A stretch of DNA of 64,000 nt from Melioribacteraceae bacterium. GTDB lineage: Bacteria; Bacteroidota; Ignavibacteria; Ignavibacteriales; Melioribacteraceae. The stretch's first letter is position 1, and every line of letters starts with the position of its first letter. Below, piece by piece: positions 35,656-43,994 of this stretch. The notes below the pieces were generated by a model. It was given only the letters and a program-made list of their open reading frames with translations. It was not told the origin of the DNA and made no database searches. Made by a program: the position numbers and the translations under genes. The stretch spans positions 62,001 to 126,000 of the forward strand of contig JALVFE010000025.1 in NCBI GenBank assembly GCA_027030245.1. The letters run 5' to 3'.

Positions 35656-36737
35656 TAAATAATACTTTTCTTTTTATTATTCTTTAATTGAAAAACATAC
35701 GCCAATATTTGTGCCACCGCTTTATATAAATTTTCCGGAATTTCATCGCCGACATCACACGCTTTGTAAAGCGCCCTTGCAAGCTGAACATCTTCATAAA
35801 GCGTAACATTATTCTCTTTTGCAATCTTTTTGATTTTTTGCGCTACGAGATCCATTCCTTTGGCAACAACTTTAGGTGCGGAATATGAGCCAACTTCATA
35901 TTTTAGTGCAACTGCAAAGTGAGTAGGGTTTGTGATTACAACATCGGCTTTGGGAACTTCTTGCATCATTCTGTTCCTTGCCATTTCAATTTGCTTACCT
36001 TTTATCCGTGCTTTAATTTCCGGATCCCCTTCCGTTTGCTTATGCTCTTCTTTAACCTCTTGTTTTGTCATCATCAAATTTCTTTTGAACTTAAACTTTT
36101 GGTATGTCAGATCGGCTGCCGCGATTAATGCATAAACCAATGTGATTTTCCAAAGGAACGACATTGAATTTTCCATTATAAATTCAACAATCTCACCAAG
36201 CGTATAGTGGATTAACTTAAACGTACTCATTAACATATCGGATAAAATTATATATGAAACCCATCCGACAATTAGAATTTTGAACATTGATTTTAGAAGT
36301 TCCACAAGCGGTTGAGTTGAGAAAAACTTATTTTTCAAACCTTTAAGCGGATCTAATTTCGAAAACTTCGGCATAAGCGCTTTCGGCGTAAGCTTAAAGC
36401 CCACTTGCCCGTAACCCGCAATAAGCGAAATTAAAACCAATCCCAATAAAAGCGGCGCCATTGTTAACGCAAAAAACATTACCGCTTTCATGAAGTAAAC
36501 ACGGAGTAATTGAACAGTCAAATCGAGTTGACCCAAAGAACCGAAAATATAAACACTCAGTTCTTTAAAACGATTACCAATAAACGTTTTACTCGAAAAC
36601 AGAATGAAAAGTCCCGTTGCAAATATTGCTAATGAGTTTAATTCCTGACTCTTTGCAACTTGACCTTCTTTCCGGCTATCGGCTAATTTCTTCGGGGTTG
36701 CTTGTTCGGTTTTTTCCTGTCCGTTTACCTCAGGCAT
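35655..36737 (-). CDS. flhB: Export switch protein FlhB
   Basis: A protein of 360 residues. An N-terminal 'QEKTEQATPKKLADSRKEGQ' stretch, four membrane helices (about 30-210) and a cytoplasmic domain with the autocleavage motif Asn270-Pro-Thr-His are all in place. FlhB switches export from rod/hook to filament substrates together with FliK. It follows fliR by 4 bases. The C-terminal tail is short. Confidence 0.97.
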   Translation of the reverse strand: MPEVNGQEKTEQATPKKLADSRKEGQVAKSQELNSLAIFATGLFILFSSKTFIGNRFKELSVYIFGSLGQLDLTVQLLRVYFMKAVMFFALTMAPLLLGLVLISLIAGYGQVGFKLTPKALMPKFSKLDPLKGLKNKFFSTQPLVELLKSMFKILIVGWVSYIILSDMLMSTFKLIHYTLGEIVEFIMENSMSFLWKITLVYALIAAADLTYQKFKFKRNLMMTKQEVKEEHKQTEGDPEIKARIKGKQIEMARNRMMQEVPKADVVITNPTHFAVALKYEVGSYSAPKVVAKGMDLVAQKIKKIAKENNVTLYEDVQLARALYKACDVGDEIPENLYKAVAQILAYVFQLKNNKKKSII

Positions 36738-36741
36738 TTAC

Positions 36742-37518
36742 TCACCCCGCCATATACTTAATAATATCTAATAATTTCATTTCATAATTCTTCAAAAGTG
36801 TTTCAAAGAAATAAACATACATCGGAATCAAAACAATGAAGATTGCAATACCAACCATAATCTTTAACGGTAGGATCACAAAAAACACTTGAAAATTCGG
36901 GCTGACACGAGAGAGAATTCCACTGGCCAAATGAATTAAAAAAAACGCAACAATTACAGGTGCAGCAATTTGTATGGATAAAATAAACATAATAGCAGAG
37001 TATTTAATCATTAACGTATGGACGCTTTCGTTTATAGGATAAAAACCAAGCGGAATTACCTTGAACGAATAAATCAACGCCTGTATAATGAAATGATGCC
37101 CTTTAATCAAAAGAAATACTACAGTTGCCATCATTATCATTAAAACCGTAAGCATATTGTTTTGAGATTCGGTTGACGGATCGAACATTTCAGTCATTAC
37201 AATTCCCATGTCCCTTCCTATATTCAGACCGGCATAACCTATTCCCTCGAATACAAATCTCAAAATCAAACCCATTAAAATTCCCGTAATTGCTTCCTTC
37301 AGTGCAATAAGAGCCAAAGGAATTAGCCTGTCGTCGTATTTAATATGACTCGTATCAACAGAGAACAAAATTACGTACGTAATTAATAACGAGAGTGCGA
37401 GCTTCGGCACCATAGGAATATTTTTGTTGTTGAAAAGGGGCACAACAATAAACATTGCCAGAATGCGGATATATATCATTATTCCGCCGAGAAAATCCGA
37501 TACCAGAATTTCCGTCAT
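36742..37518 (-). CDS. fliR: Flagellar export gate protein FliR
   Basis: A protein of 258 residues with about six hydrophobic helices. 'RILAMFIVVPLFNNKNIPMV', 'GIGYAGLNIGRDMGIVMTEM' and 'GILSRVSPNFQVFFVILPLK' are family motifs. Together with FliP and FliQ it builds the export gate core. It overlaps fliQ by 4 bases. Confidence 0.95.
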   Translation of the reverse strand: MTEILVSDFLGGIMIYIRILAMFIVVPLFNNKNIPMVPKLALSLLITYVILFSVDTSHIKYDDRLIPLALIALKEAITGILMGLILRFVFEGIGYAGLNIGRDMGIVMTEMFDPSTESQNNMLTVLMIMMATVVFLLIKGHHFIIQALIYSFKVIPLGFYPINESVHTLMIKYSAIMFILSIQIAAPVIVAFFLIHLASGILSRVSPNFQVFFVILPLKIMVGIAIFIVLIPMYVYFFETLLKNYEMKLLDIIKYMAG

Positions 37519-37784
37519 TTCACAACTGTGGTTATTAGGTTAAATATCTTGTTGGTAAATTCAATCATCTTATCGGTAATGAACGGCAGCGATACAATTA
37601 TCGCTATAGCCGTTATCATTATTTTGGGTACAAAAGTCAGCGTCATCTCTTGAATGGAAGTTGCCGCTTGAAATATGGAGAGTACAACACCGACTGTTAG
37701 TCCGGCGCCCAAAATAGGCAATAATATTAACAAAACGAGATAAAACGCTTCAGTTAAAATTCCTATAACTAAATCGATTGACAT
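37515..37784 (-). CDS. fliQ: Flagellar export gate protein FliQ
   Basis: A protein of 89 residues with two membrane helices. 'ILPILGAGLTVGVVLSIFQA' and 'ATSIQEMTLTFVPKI' are characteristic. It packs around FliP and FliR. It shares one base with fliP upstream. Confidence 0.96.
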   Translation of the reverse strand: MSIDLVIGILTEAFYLVLLILLPILGAGLTVGVVLSIFQAATSIQEMTLTFVPKIMITAIAIIVSLPFITDKMIEFTNKIFNLITTVVK

Positions 37785-38542
37785 TATGCAAAACTCCTAA
37801 CAAGTGAACTGACAATTAAATTCCAACCGTCTACTAAAACGAAAAGTAAAATTTTAAACGGCAGAGAAATAAGCATGGGCGGCAGCATCATCATGCCCAT
37901 TGACATAAGAATACTGGATATTATCATATCGACCATAACAAAAGGGATAAATAAAAAGAACCCTATAATGAACCCGGCTCTTAACTCACTAAGAATATAT
38001 GCCGGAATTAAAATATGAATAGGCAAATCCGCCGGAGTGTTAGGTCGTTGTATGCTCGACATGCTGGCGAAAAGCTCAAGGTCCTCATTCCTTACATTTT
38101 TAAGCATAAAATTTCTAATGGGCTCAATCCCCTTATCGTAAGCTTCTTCTATGCTTATTTGATGATCGAGATACGGTTTCAGCGCAGTTTGGTGAACGGT
38201 TTCCCAAGTGGGAGCCATTATGTAAAACGTAATGAACAACGCAATTCCGGCCAACAACTGATTAGGCGGCATTTGCATTGTACCCATCGATGTTTTAAGA
38301 AATTGAAAAACAATTATTATTCTTAAATAAGATGTTGTCATTATCAAGATTGACGGAGCAAGCGATAAAATTGTAAGAAGTAATAAAAGTTGAAGAGTAA
38401 CTGACAAATCATCCGGATTATCCGATGTTCCGATACTGATTCCTACCGAAGGCAACGGAACCGTTGTGGTTTGCTGTTGAGCCAAGGTAACGGTAGAATT
38501 TAAAATTAAAATTAATCCCAAAATCATTAATAATTTCTTCAT
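37784..38542 (-). CDS. fliP: Flagellar export gate protein FliP
   Basis: A protein of 252 residues: a signal peptide (about 1-21, ending T-L-A-Q), then the family block 'LLTILSLAPSILIMTTSYLR' and 'RIIIVFQFLKTSMGTMQMPP', and later 'GFIIGFFLFIPFVMVDMIIS'. It forms the pentameric core of the export gate. It overlaps fliO by 4 bases. Confidence 0.97.
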   Translation of the reverse strand: MKKLLMILGLILILNSTVTLAQQQTTTVPLPSVGISIGTSDNPDDLSVTLQLLLLLTILSLAPSILIMTTSYLRIIIVFQFLKTSMGTMQMPPNQLLAGIALFITFYIMAPTWETVHQTALKPYLDHQISIEEAYDKGIEPIRNFMLKNVRNEDLELFASMSSIQRPNTPADLPIHILIPAYILSELRAGFIIGFFLFIPFVMVDMIISSILMSMGMMMLPPMLISLPFKILLFVLVDGWNLIVSSLVRSFA

Positions 38543-38880
38543 CTCAAGCCCATATTCTTTTTAAGCAACTGAAGAAAGGTTGGTTTTTCAGTGCTCTCGT
38601 AACCGGGAAGATTTTCATCAAATGAATCTTCCATTTTATCAATAAGGTTAATTGAATTTTCCGCAACACCCAGAACGTAAACTTTATCGTCTATCTTAAC
38701 AATAGAGATAAACTTTTTCGGCATAATTGTTTGAGTTGATAAAATTTTAATTCTTAACGAATAGTTGTTTTTACCCGGGGATGAATAAAAATATCTTTTC
38801 AATAGATATAACATTCCGTACATTGCGCCGAGCATTACGAACAGGATTAAAAAAACTTTTGCGATATCCCAAAAGCTCAT
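38539..38880 (-). CDS. fliO: Export gate assembly protein FliO
   Basis: A protein of 113 residues with one N-terminal membrane helix (about 8-26) and a small cytoplasmic beta domain ('IKILSTQTIMPKKFISIVKI', 'DDKVYVLGVAENSINLI'), as in the FliO/FliZ family. It stabilises FliP during gate assembly. The position between fliN and fliP is canonical. It overlaps both neighbours by 4 bases. Confidence 0.9.
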   Translation of the reverse strand: MSFWDIAKVFLILFVMLGAMYGMLYLLKRYFYSSPGKNNYSLRIKILSTQTIMPKKFISIVKIDDKVYVLGVAENSINLIDKMEDSFDENLPGYESTEKPTFLQLLKKNMGLR

Positions 38881-39365
38881 TTCTCCAATCCTTTCAACCT
38901 TTCGGAAGCATCCACCAAGTTTGTTATTCTGATACCGAAATGTTTATCTATAACAACAACTTCGCCTTCGGCAATCTTTTTATTATTTACAAATATATCG
39001 ACAGGTTCACTCGCCAACTTTTCCAACTCAATAACATAGCCTCTTTCCAATTCCAAAATGTCTTTAATTTGCATTTTCGTGCGACCCAGTTCGATGTAAA
39101 CATTCAGTTGAAGATCTTTAAGAAATTCTAATTTCTCATCGTCCACAACTCCTTTCTTCTTCGAATCATCGAATGCCGGGAAATCCGCAACGGCAGCGTC
39201 AACGTCAGCCGGTTGCTCTTCGGCTTGAAAATCGGCCGCTTGTTCGGCTTCCGCTTGAACCGTTCCCGAATCTTCGGTGCCGACGGATTCTGCTTCCGCA
39301 TCATTCGTCTCGGGCATTTGCTCGTTGTTTAATTCATCTTGATTTTGAACGTTTTCTTCAGCCAT
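38877..39365 (-). CDS. fliN: Motor switch protein FliN with acidic N-terminal extension
   Basis: A protein of 162 residues. The SpoA-type C-terminal domain (about 85-160: 'LQLNVYIELGRTKMQIKDIL', 'LEKLASEPVDIFVNNKKIAE', 'GEVVVIDKHFGIRITNLVDA') is typical. The first 75 residues are Asp/Glu/Ala/Gln-rich and disordered-looking, longer than in E. coli FliN (137 in total). It forms most of the C-ring with FliM. It follows fliM by 6 bases. Confidence 0.95.
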   Translation of the reverse strand: MAEENVQNQDELNNEQMPETNDAEAESVGTEDSGTVQAEAEQAADFQAEEQPADVDAAVADFPAFDDSKKKGVVDDEKLEFLKDLQLNVYIELGRTKMQIKDILELERGYVIELEKLASEPVDIFVNNKKIAEGEVVVIDKHFGIRITNLVDASERLKGLEK

Positions 39366-39371
39366 ATTTAT

Positions 39372-40358
39372 TTACTCCTCTTGAAATGCTTTTCTCGTAA
39401 TTTTTACCGATTTATGTTTATTTGATTTTCCGGGAATTCCGTAATACAAATTTTTATTATCAATTTTAATTAAAACTTCTTCACCGATTTTTTTATCCGT
39501 TGTTATCACATCACCAACTTTAAGTTGCATCAACTGCTGGAACGAAATTGACGACCGGGCAAACTCAACTTCCACGGACATTTCGGTTTCGAGAAGTTTT
39601 TGAGTTAAAATACTTTTCGATGTCGTACCGTCATGTTTAATCGGACGAATGGAAGATAAATTTTGAGTCGATAATTTTGAAAGTATCGTATCGAAAGCAT
39701 ATGTTGCAAAACAAATATTCATCAAATAAGCTTGCTCGCCAATAAGAATTTCAAACGTTATCAACAAAACACTTTCGCTTTGTGAAGTTATTTGAACAAA
39801 ATCAACATCGGGCTCGAATTTATCGACTACAAATTCATAATCACCGACAATCTGCCAGGCTTTTTGTAAGTCCTGCATGATTTTTTCAACTATCGTCTGC
39901 AAAACCCTTTGCTCTATAACGGTAATTACGTTTGAGCTTTTCGAACCCATTCCGTTTCCACCCAATAATCTGTCGATTAATGTAAAAGCGAATTCGTTGC
40001 TGAATTCCAAAATTCCTTTTATATCGGTCTTTTTAATATCGAACGTAAACAGACAAGCCGGATTGGATACGGAAAGAACATACTCGGAATAATAAATCTG
40101 ATCGACCGTTAAAACATTAATATTTATAATTGATTGCAACTTGGACATTAAATACGAACCGAATAACTCCGCAAAATTTTCGTAAATATTTCTAATCGTT
40201 CTCAGTTGGTTCTTCGAAATCCGGTTAGGTAACCGGAAATCGAACGGAATAACCTCTTTGCCCGATGACTCGGGTTCCACGGTTTCTTTCGGTTCGGACT
40301 GCGAGCCCATATTGTTTAATAGGGCATCAATTTCATTTTGCGATAATACTTCGGCCAT
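39372..40358 (-). CDS. fliM: Motor switch protein FliM
   Basis: A protein of 328 residues. The N-terminal CheY-P-binding peptide 'LSQNEIDALL' (about 5-14) is intact, which fits the two CheY-type proteins encoded in the window. The middle domain has 'DRLLGGNGMGSK' and the C-terminal SpoA domain 'MQLKVGDVITTDKKIGEEVL'. It links FliG to FliN in the C-ring. It follows fliL by 1 base. Confidence 0.96.
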   Translation of the reverse strand: MAEVLSQNEIDALLNNMGSQSEPKETVEPESSGKEVIPFDFRLPNRISKNQLRTIRNIYENFAELFGSYLMSKLQSIININVLTVDQIYYSEYVLSVSNPACLFTFDIKKTDIKGILEFSNEFAFTLIDRLLGGNGMGSKSSNVITVIEQRVLQTIVEKIMQDLQKAWQIVGDYEFVVDKFEPDVDFVQITSQSESVLLITFEILIGEQAYLMNICFATYAFDTILSKLSTQNLSSIRPIKHDGTTSKSILTQKLLETEMSVEVEFARSSISFQQLMQLKVGDVITTDKKIGEEVLIKIDNKNLYYGIPGKSNKHKSVKITRKAFQEE

Positions 40359-40359
40359 T

Positions 40360-40914
40360 TTAGTTTAACACGTATTTACTGAAATAAACTTTTTTAACTT
40401 TGGTTTTCGGAATCAACTTTTTTACTTGTTCCAACAATTCGATTTTAAGCGAATCTTTTTCAAGCGGATTGCTTAATACATGAAGGCTTTTTTGAGATAA
40501 AGTGGAAATTATCATATCTCTGACGATTACATCTTTTTCTTCCAACTTTTTCTTTTCTTCTTCTCCGCCTTTTACTTCCAAACCAACGGAAAGTAGCAAT
40601 AATCTTTTGCCGCTCGTATGCGCCGGATTAATAATTAAATCTTCCATCGGATATATAAACGATTCCCCCTCTTCTTCGTCTTCGGTTTCTTCCGCTGCGG
40701 CTTCTTCGCCTTCTTCTCCGTCGTGACTTTTAACTTGTTCCGCATGAGCAGAAGCACTCGGTTTAACCAAAAAATTTGCCGTTACGAAATAAACTATAAC
40801 AAGCTGCAATACGAAAAGCGGTACTCCTATAAGGATTATCTTAAAATTAAATCCTTTCTTTTTACCTTCTTGTTCTTGTTTTTCTTCCTTTTTAGCGTCT
40901 TTTTTGTCTGCCAT
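40360..40914 (-). CDS. fliL: Stator-associated basal body protein FliL
   Basis: A protein of 184 residues: a Lys-rich cytoplasmic tail, one membrane helix (about 25-45), an acidic Glu-rich linker (about 60-85) and a periplasmic domain with 'YPMEDLIINPAHTSGKRLLL' and 'VRDMIISTLSQKSLHVL'. It surrounds and supports the stators. It is the first gene of the fliL-to-flgL run; a sigma-54-like site lies 37-52 bases upstream. Confidence 0.93.
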   Translation of the reverse strand: MADKKDAKKEEKQEQEGKKKGFNFKIILIGVPLFVLQLVIVYFVTANFLVKPSASAHAEQVKSHDGEEGEEAAAEETEDEEEGESFIYPMEDLIINPAHTSGKRLLLLSVGLEVKGGEEEKKKLEEKDVIVRDMIISTLSQKSLHVLSNPLEKDSLKIELLEQVKKLIPKTKVKKVYFSKYVLN

Positions 40915-40950
40915 TTGTTACCTCGTATTTAATGTTGCTTAAAATTTATA

Positions 40951-40966
40951 CTCAATAGGTATGCCA
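40951..40966 (-). promoter_or_regulatory. Possible sigma-54-like promoter before fliL
   Basis: On the minus strand TGGCAT is followed after five bases by TTGAG. GG and GA are ten bases apart, the spacing of sigma-54 promoters, but the -12 dinucleotide is GA and not GC. The predicted start would give a leader of about 25 bases before fliL. The same variant precedes flgB. Confidence 0.35.
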
Positions 40967-41084
40967 GCAGTATGAAGTGGATACAGTTAAAAAACAGTGA
41001 GAAAACTAAGTTTTTTTTATTTAAGAATTTTGGGAATGGTTAATATTGTACATCTGAACAATAATTAAATGTCCGGGAATTTAT

Positions 41085-41124
41085 AAAAAGAGGGAGGAGA
41101 GGGGCTGAATTAATCAGCGCCCTC
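41085..41124 (-). terminator. Probable terminator after flgE
   Basis: Arms 41099-41108 and 41114-41124 form a 10-bp stem with one bulged base and a 5-base loop (GAGGG and GCTGA pairing with TCAGC and CCCTC on the minus strand). Five T residues follow about 8 bases later (41085-41089). It sits 10 bases beyond the flgE stop, which fits the end of the flgB-to-flgE operon. The spacing to the T-run is longer than ideal. Confidence 0.55.
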
Positions 41125-41134
41125 GGAAAATTCC

Positions 41135-42784
41135 CTATCTAACCAGACTTGTAATTTCTTGAAGTAATGTATCCGAAACGGTAATTACCCTTGCGTTAGC
41201 CTGGAACCCTCTTTGCGAAACTATCATCCTGGTGAATTCTTCGGATAAATCTACGTTCGATTGCTCCAAAGCACCGGATTGTAAAGTAGTATTTGTCGAT
41301 TCGCCGGGTTCGCCGATTAAAGGATCACCCGTATTTGCAGATACGGTGTACATATTCTCCCCGACACTTACCAATCCGTTTCTATTCGGGAAGTTTGCTA
41401 CAAGAATTTGTGCTAACTTTTTGGATTGTCCGTTTGTGAAAACGCCGACAATAAAACCAAGTTGATCAATACTTATGTTCGAAAGCGAAGCAGCTGCCGA
41501 ACCGTTTTGATTTAATGCCGAAATCACCGAGTTAGCGGAAGTTTGGGTAATCCCTTCGAATTTTTCTCCGAAGTCCAATTCGATATTACTCTGACTAGCG
41601 CCACCTTCGGGTTTGAAGACCAACACCGGAGGATTTGGCGAAACGGAAGCCAGTGAACCATCGGAGTTAAATGTAAGACTACCTGAGTTACCCGTTAATG
41701 TTCCGCTTTCCGCAGGTAAATTTGCAGTCCAGCTCCAACTGTTACTGTCCAGTTTTGTAAAAGACAAAGTCAAGGTATGCGCATTACCAAGAGAATCGAA
41801 TATCGAAACCGTACCTTTTACCAAAGTCGGTTCCCTGTTTTCATCAACAGCGGAACTTATTGTGTTTGTTCCTTTTTGCGCAACCCCGGTAGGATCGAAA
41901 GTAAAGTTTATTCCCAATGCTGTTTCTTGAATTTGAATCGGTTGCGGCGGAGTGTTTCCGTCCAATGATAACATCGGTCCTTCAGGATCAGTACTATCGA
42001 ATACAGCTTCAACCGTTGTAGGTCCTACGGCCGGAACTGTTGGGTTACCATCTTCATCTAAAAGTTCATAGGTTAAATTGTAGGTATCCGCAGCCGTTTT
42101 TTCGTAAGTAACCTGGAACGTATATTTATTGCCCATTTCATCATAAACTGTGTTAGATTCTTCAACCGTATCGCCGACAGCCATCGATCCGTTTATGCTT
42201 CCGGTCTGCACATAATTTTCCGAACGCGTAAGTGGCGAAGTACTATCAAGATTACCTCCCCACGATGCATAAGTTGTTGCAACTGCCGGGAGTCTTAAAT
42301 TTGAATTAATAACAATATCTTCCAGATTGTTGCCGGGAGGAATCACACCGTCTTCCGTAGCAACTTTACCTTGCACAACCGCACCGTTTTGCGGGTTAAC
42401 AAGTTTACCGTCTGCATCAAAAATGAATGCTCCGGCTCTTGAGTAGAGACGTTGACCGTTTCTTTCAAGGATGAAAAGACCTTCGCCTTGAATTGCCAGA
42501 TCGGTAATAATACCGGTACGTTCAAATGTTCCTTGATTCCAGTTTCTGTCAACGGAATTTAATTTCATACCCAAACCGATTTGAAAAGTATTAGTACCTC
42601 CGGAAGTATCGGTGGGATTGGTACCGTATCTGACAAATTGGTTAAAAGTATCGCTGAAAGTAACTCTTGAACCCTTGAAACCAATTGAATTAACGTTGGC
42701 AATATTGTTGCCAATAACGTCTAACATTGCTTGGTGGTTTCTGATACCGGATACACCGGCAAAAAGGGAATTAATAAGTGACAT
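41135..42784 (-). CDS. flgE: Flagellar hook protein FlgE
   Basis: A protein of 549 residues. 'INSLFAGVSGIRNHQAMLDV', then N-N-I-A-N-V-N-S-I-G-F-K, 'IQGEGLFILERNGQRLYSRA' and the ending 'RMIVSQRGFQANARVITVSD' identify the hook protein. It is about 150 residues longer than E. coli FlgE because of enlarged outer domains (about 190-450), in which a 'GNKYTFQVTYEKTAADTYNL' segment resembles one in FlgL. The ATG has a perfect AGGAGGT, and its 106-base leader is structured. It is the last gene of the flgB operon. Confidence 0.96.
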   Translation of the reverse strand: MSLINSLFAGVSGIRNHQAMLDVIGNNIANVNSIGFKGSRVTFSDTFNQFVRYGTNPTDTSGGTNTFQIGLGMKLNSVDRNWNQGTFERTGIITDLAIQGEGLFILERNGQRLYSRAGAFIFDADGKLVNPQNGAVVQGKVATEDGVIPPGNNLEDIVINSNLRLPAVATTYASWGGNLDSTSPLTRSENYVQTGSINGSMAVGDTVEESNTVYDEMGNKYTFQVTYEKTAADTYNLTYELLDEDGNPTVPAVGPTTVEAVFDSTDPEGPMLSLDGNTPPQPIQIQETALGINFTFDPTGVAQKGTNTISSAVDENREPTLVKGTVSIFDSLGNAHTLTLSFTKLDSNSWSWTANLPAESGTLTGNSGSLTFNSDGSLASVSPNPPVLVFKPEGGASQSNIELDFGEKFEGITQTSANSVISALNQNGSAAASLSNISIDQLGFIVGVFTNGQSKKLAQILVANFPNRNGLVSVGENMYTVSANTGDPLIGEPGESTNTTLQSGALEQSNVDLSEEFTRMIVSQRGFQANARVITVSDTLLQEITSLVR

Positions 42785-42818
42785 ATTGACCTCCTAAGGT
42801 TTTTTGTTATACTTTTTT

Positions 42819-42873
42819 GATTCAACGTCAGTCGTTCGGTTGAATCGGGGGCGTCCTTGGAAGGTCCCGCCCC
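42819..42873 (-). promoter_or_regulatory. Structured flgE leader: two abutting hairpins with a CsrA-like GGA box
   Basis: On the minus strand the first hairpin has a GC stem GGGGCG/CGCCCC (42868-42873 with 42848-42853) enclosing GGACCTTCCAAGGA. The second has a perfect 8-bp stem GATTCAAC/GTTGAATC (42839-42846 with 42819-42826) and a 12-base loop. The 3' side of hairpin 1 includes CAAGGACG (42852-42859), one base off the CsrA core CARGGAUG. No T-run follows, so it is not a terminator. The AGGAGGT ribosome site lies at 42789-42795. Confidence 0.6.
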
Positions 42874-42890
42874 GTTACTTAATTAATTAT

Positions 42891-43271
42891 TTATCTTGCA
42901 AAAACTACACTATCTATGTTCGTAAAAATGTTATCTTCTTTTTCCGAAATCTCCATCGCAGTTATTACAGTGCGATTAGGGACATTAACTATGAAAGCCG
43001 TTTTATCCATCATTACTAACGAATCTTTCGCTCCTTTACTCTCCGCTTTGCTGATTGCCGTTTTTAATTTACTAATATCCGATTCTGTCAAGTTTATATT
43101 CCTCGCTTCCAATCTTTTCGAAGCATGACTTGAAAATTTTATTCTCTCAAGTTCCGTTTTGAAAATCTCATCGAAGCGCGAAGTCTTTTGGGACGCTTTC
43201 GATGCCGGAATTCCGCTATCGGGAATTACCGGAATAAACGGGACTTTTACGCCGTTTATGATTTCAGCCAT
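42891..43271 (-). CDS. Flagellar operon protein, TIGR02530 family
   Basis: A protein of 126 residues. 'FSSHASKRLEARNINLTESD' and 'SLVMMDKTAFIVNVPNRTVI' with the end 'NIFTNIDSVVF' match the TIGR02530 flagellar protein found between flgD and flgE in Bacillus and related operons. Its function is not established. The position here, after flgD (overlapping it by 16 bases) and before flgE, is the usual one. Confidence 0.9.
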   Translation of the reverse strand: MAEIINGVKVPFIPVIPDSGIPASKASQKTSRFDEIFKTELERIKFSSHASKRLEARNINLTESDISKLKTAISKAESKGAKDSLVMMDKTAFIVNVPNRTVITAMEISEKEDNIFTNIDSVVFAR

Positions 43272-43981
43272 GATTCAAAATCCTTAGTTTGTGTTCTACC
43301 CGAAGAATTACTGGATTGTAAAATTTCAAATATCTCGCCTAAGGAATATTCAACACCGTTAATTACCAACGCCGTACCGTTCTCATTAAATCTTACCGCT
43401 TCTATCATTCCTATACTGTACGTATCTATAACCATTGGTTCTCCGTTTGCACCTGTTGCTTCAACCTTAAACGTATATTGCCCTGTGGCAACTTTTTCAC
43501 CGTCATTATCGGTAAAATCCCAAGATAGTTTATGTTCGCCCGAAGTTTTGGGAACATCTTCGAAAGTCTTAACCACTCTTCCGCTCGCATCCAATATTTT
43601 TACCGATACCGTTGTTGCACTTGTAGGCAATGTGTAACCGAATTGAGCTTTGGTTTGACCGGTATAATCAATAGCATTGGAGTTTACTTTCGCATCCTTT
43701 CCGATAAGAGCCGCGGTTAACGTATTGTTCACTGCTTGCGTTAATAAATAATTTGCATCTATACTCTGATTCAACGAATCATTCATGTTGGATAATTGCT
43801 CGAGACTGCTGAATTGGGCAAGCTGTGCCGTGTATTCACTTCCGTCAAGCGGTTCCAACGGATCTTGATTTTTTATTTGCTCCATCATGAGTTTTAAAAA
43901 ATCATCTTTACCAAGTGCGCTCTTACCTTGAGGACCGAAGTTCGGTGTTGCTTGATTTAACAATGATGTTATAGATTCCAT
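43256..43981 (-). CDS. flgD: Hook cap protein FlgD
   Basis: A protein of 241 residues. The N-terminal export and capping region 'LGKDDFLKLMMEQIKNQDPL' and 'YTAQLAQFSSLEQLSNMNDS' is diagnostic. A FlgD-type Ig-like/Tudor domain follows (about 95-200, with 'GRVVKTFEDVPKTSGEHKLS' and 'WDFTDNDGEKVATGQYTFKV'). It caps the growing hook. It follows fliK by 13 bases. Confidence 0.95.
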   Translation of the reverse strand: MESITSLLNQATPNFGPQGKSALGKDDFLKLMMEQIKNQDPLEPLDGSEYTAQLAQFSSLEQLSNMNDSLNQSIDANYLLTQAVNNTLTAALIGKDAKVNSNAIDYTGQTKAQFGYTLPTSATTVSVKILDASGRVVKTFEDVPKTSGEHKLSWDFTDNDGEKVATGQYTFKVEATGANGEPMVIDTYSIGMIEAVRFNENGTALVINGVEYSLGEIFEILQSSNSSGRTQTKDFESWLKS

Positions 43982-43994
43982 TTCTTTATCTCCG

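Noticed and set aside
42819-42873. flgE leader hairpins as a transcription terminator
   Set aside because: No T-run follows on the minus strand; A-rich sequence follows, so a leader structure is more likely.
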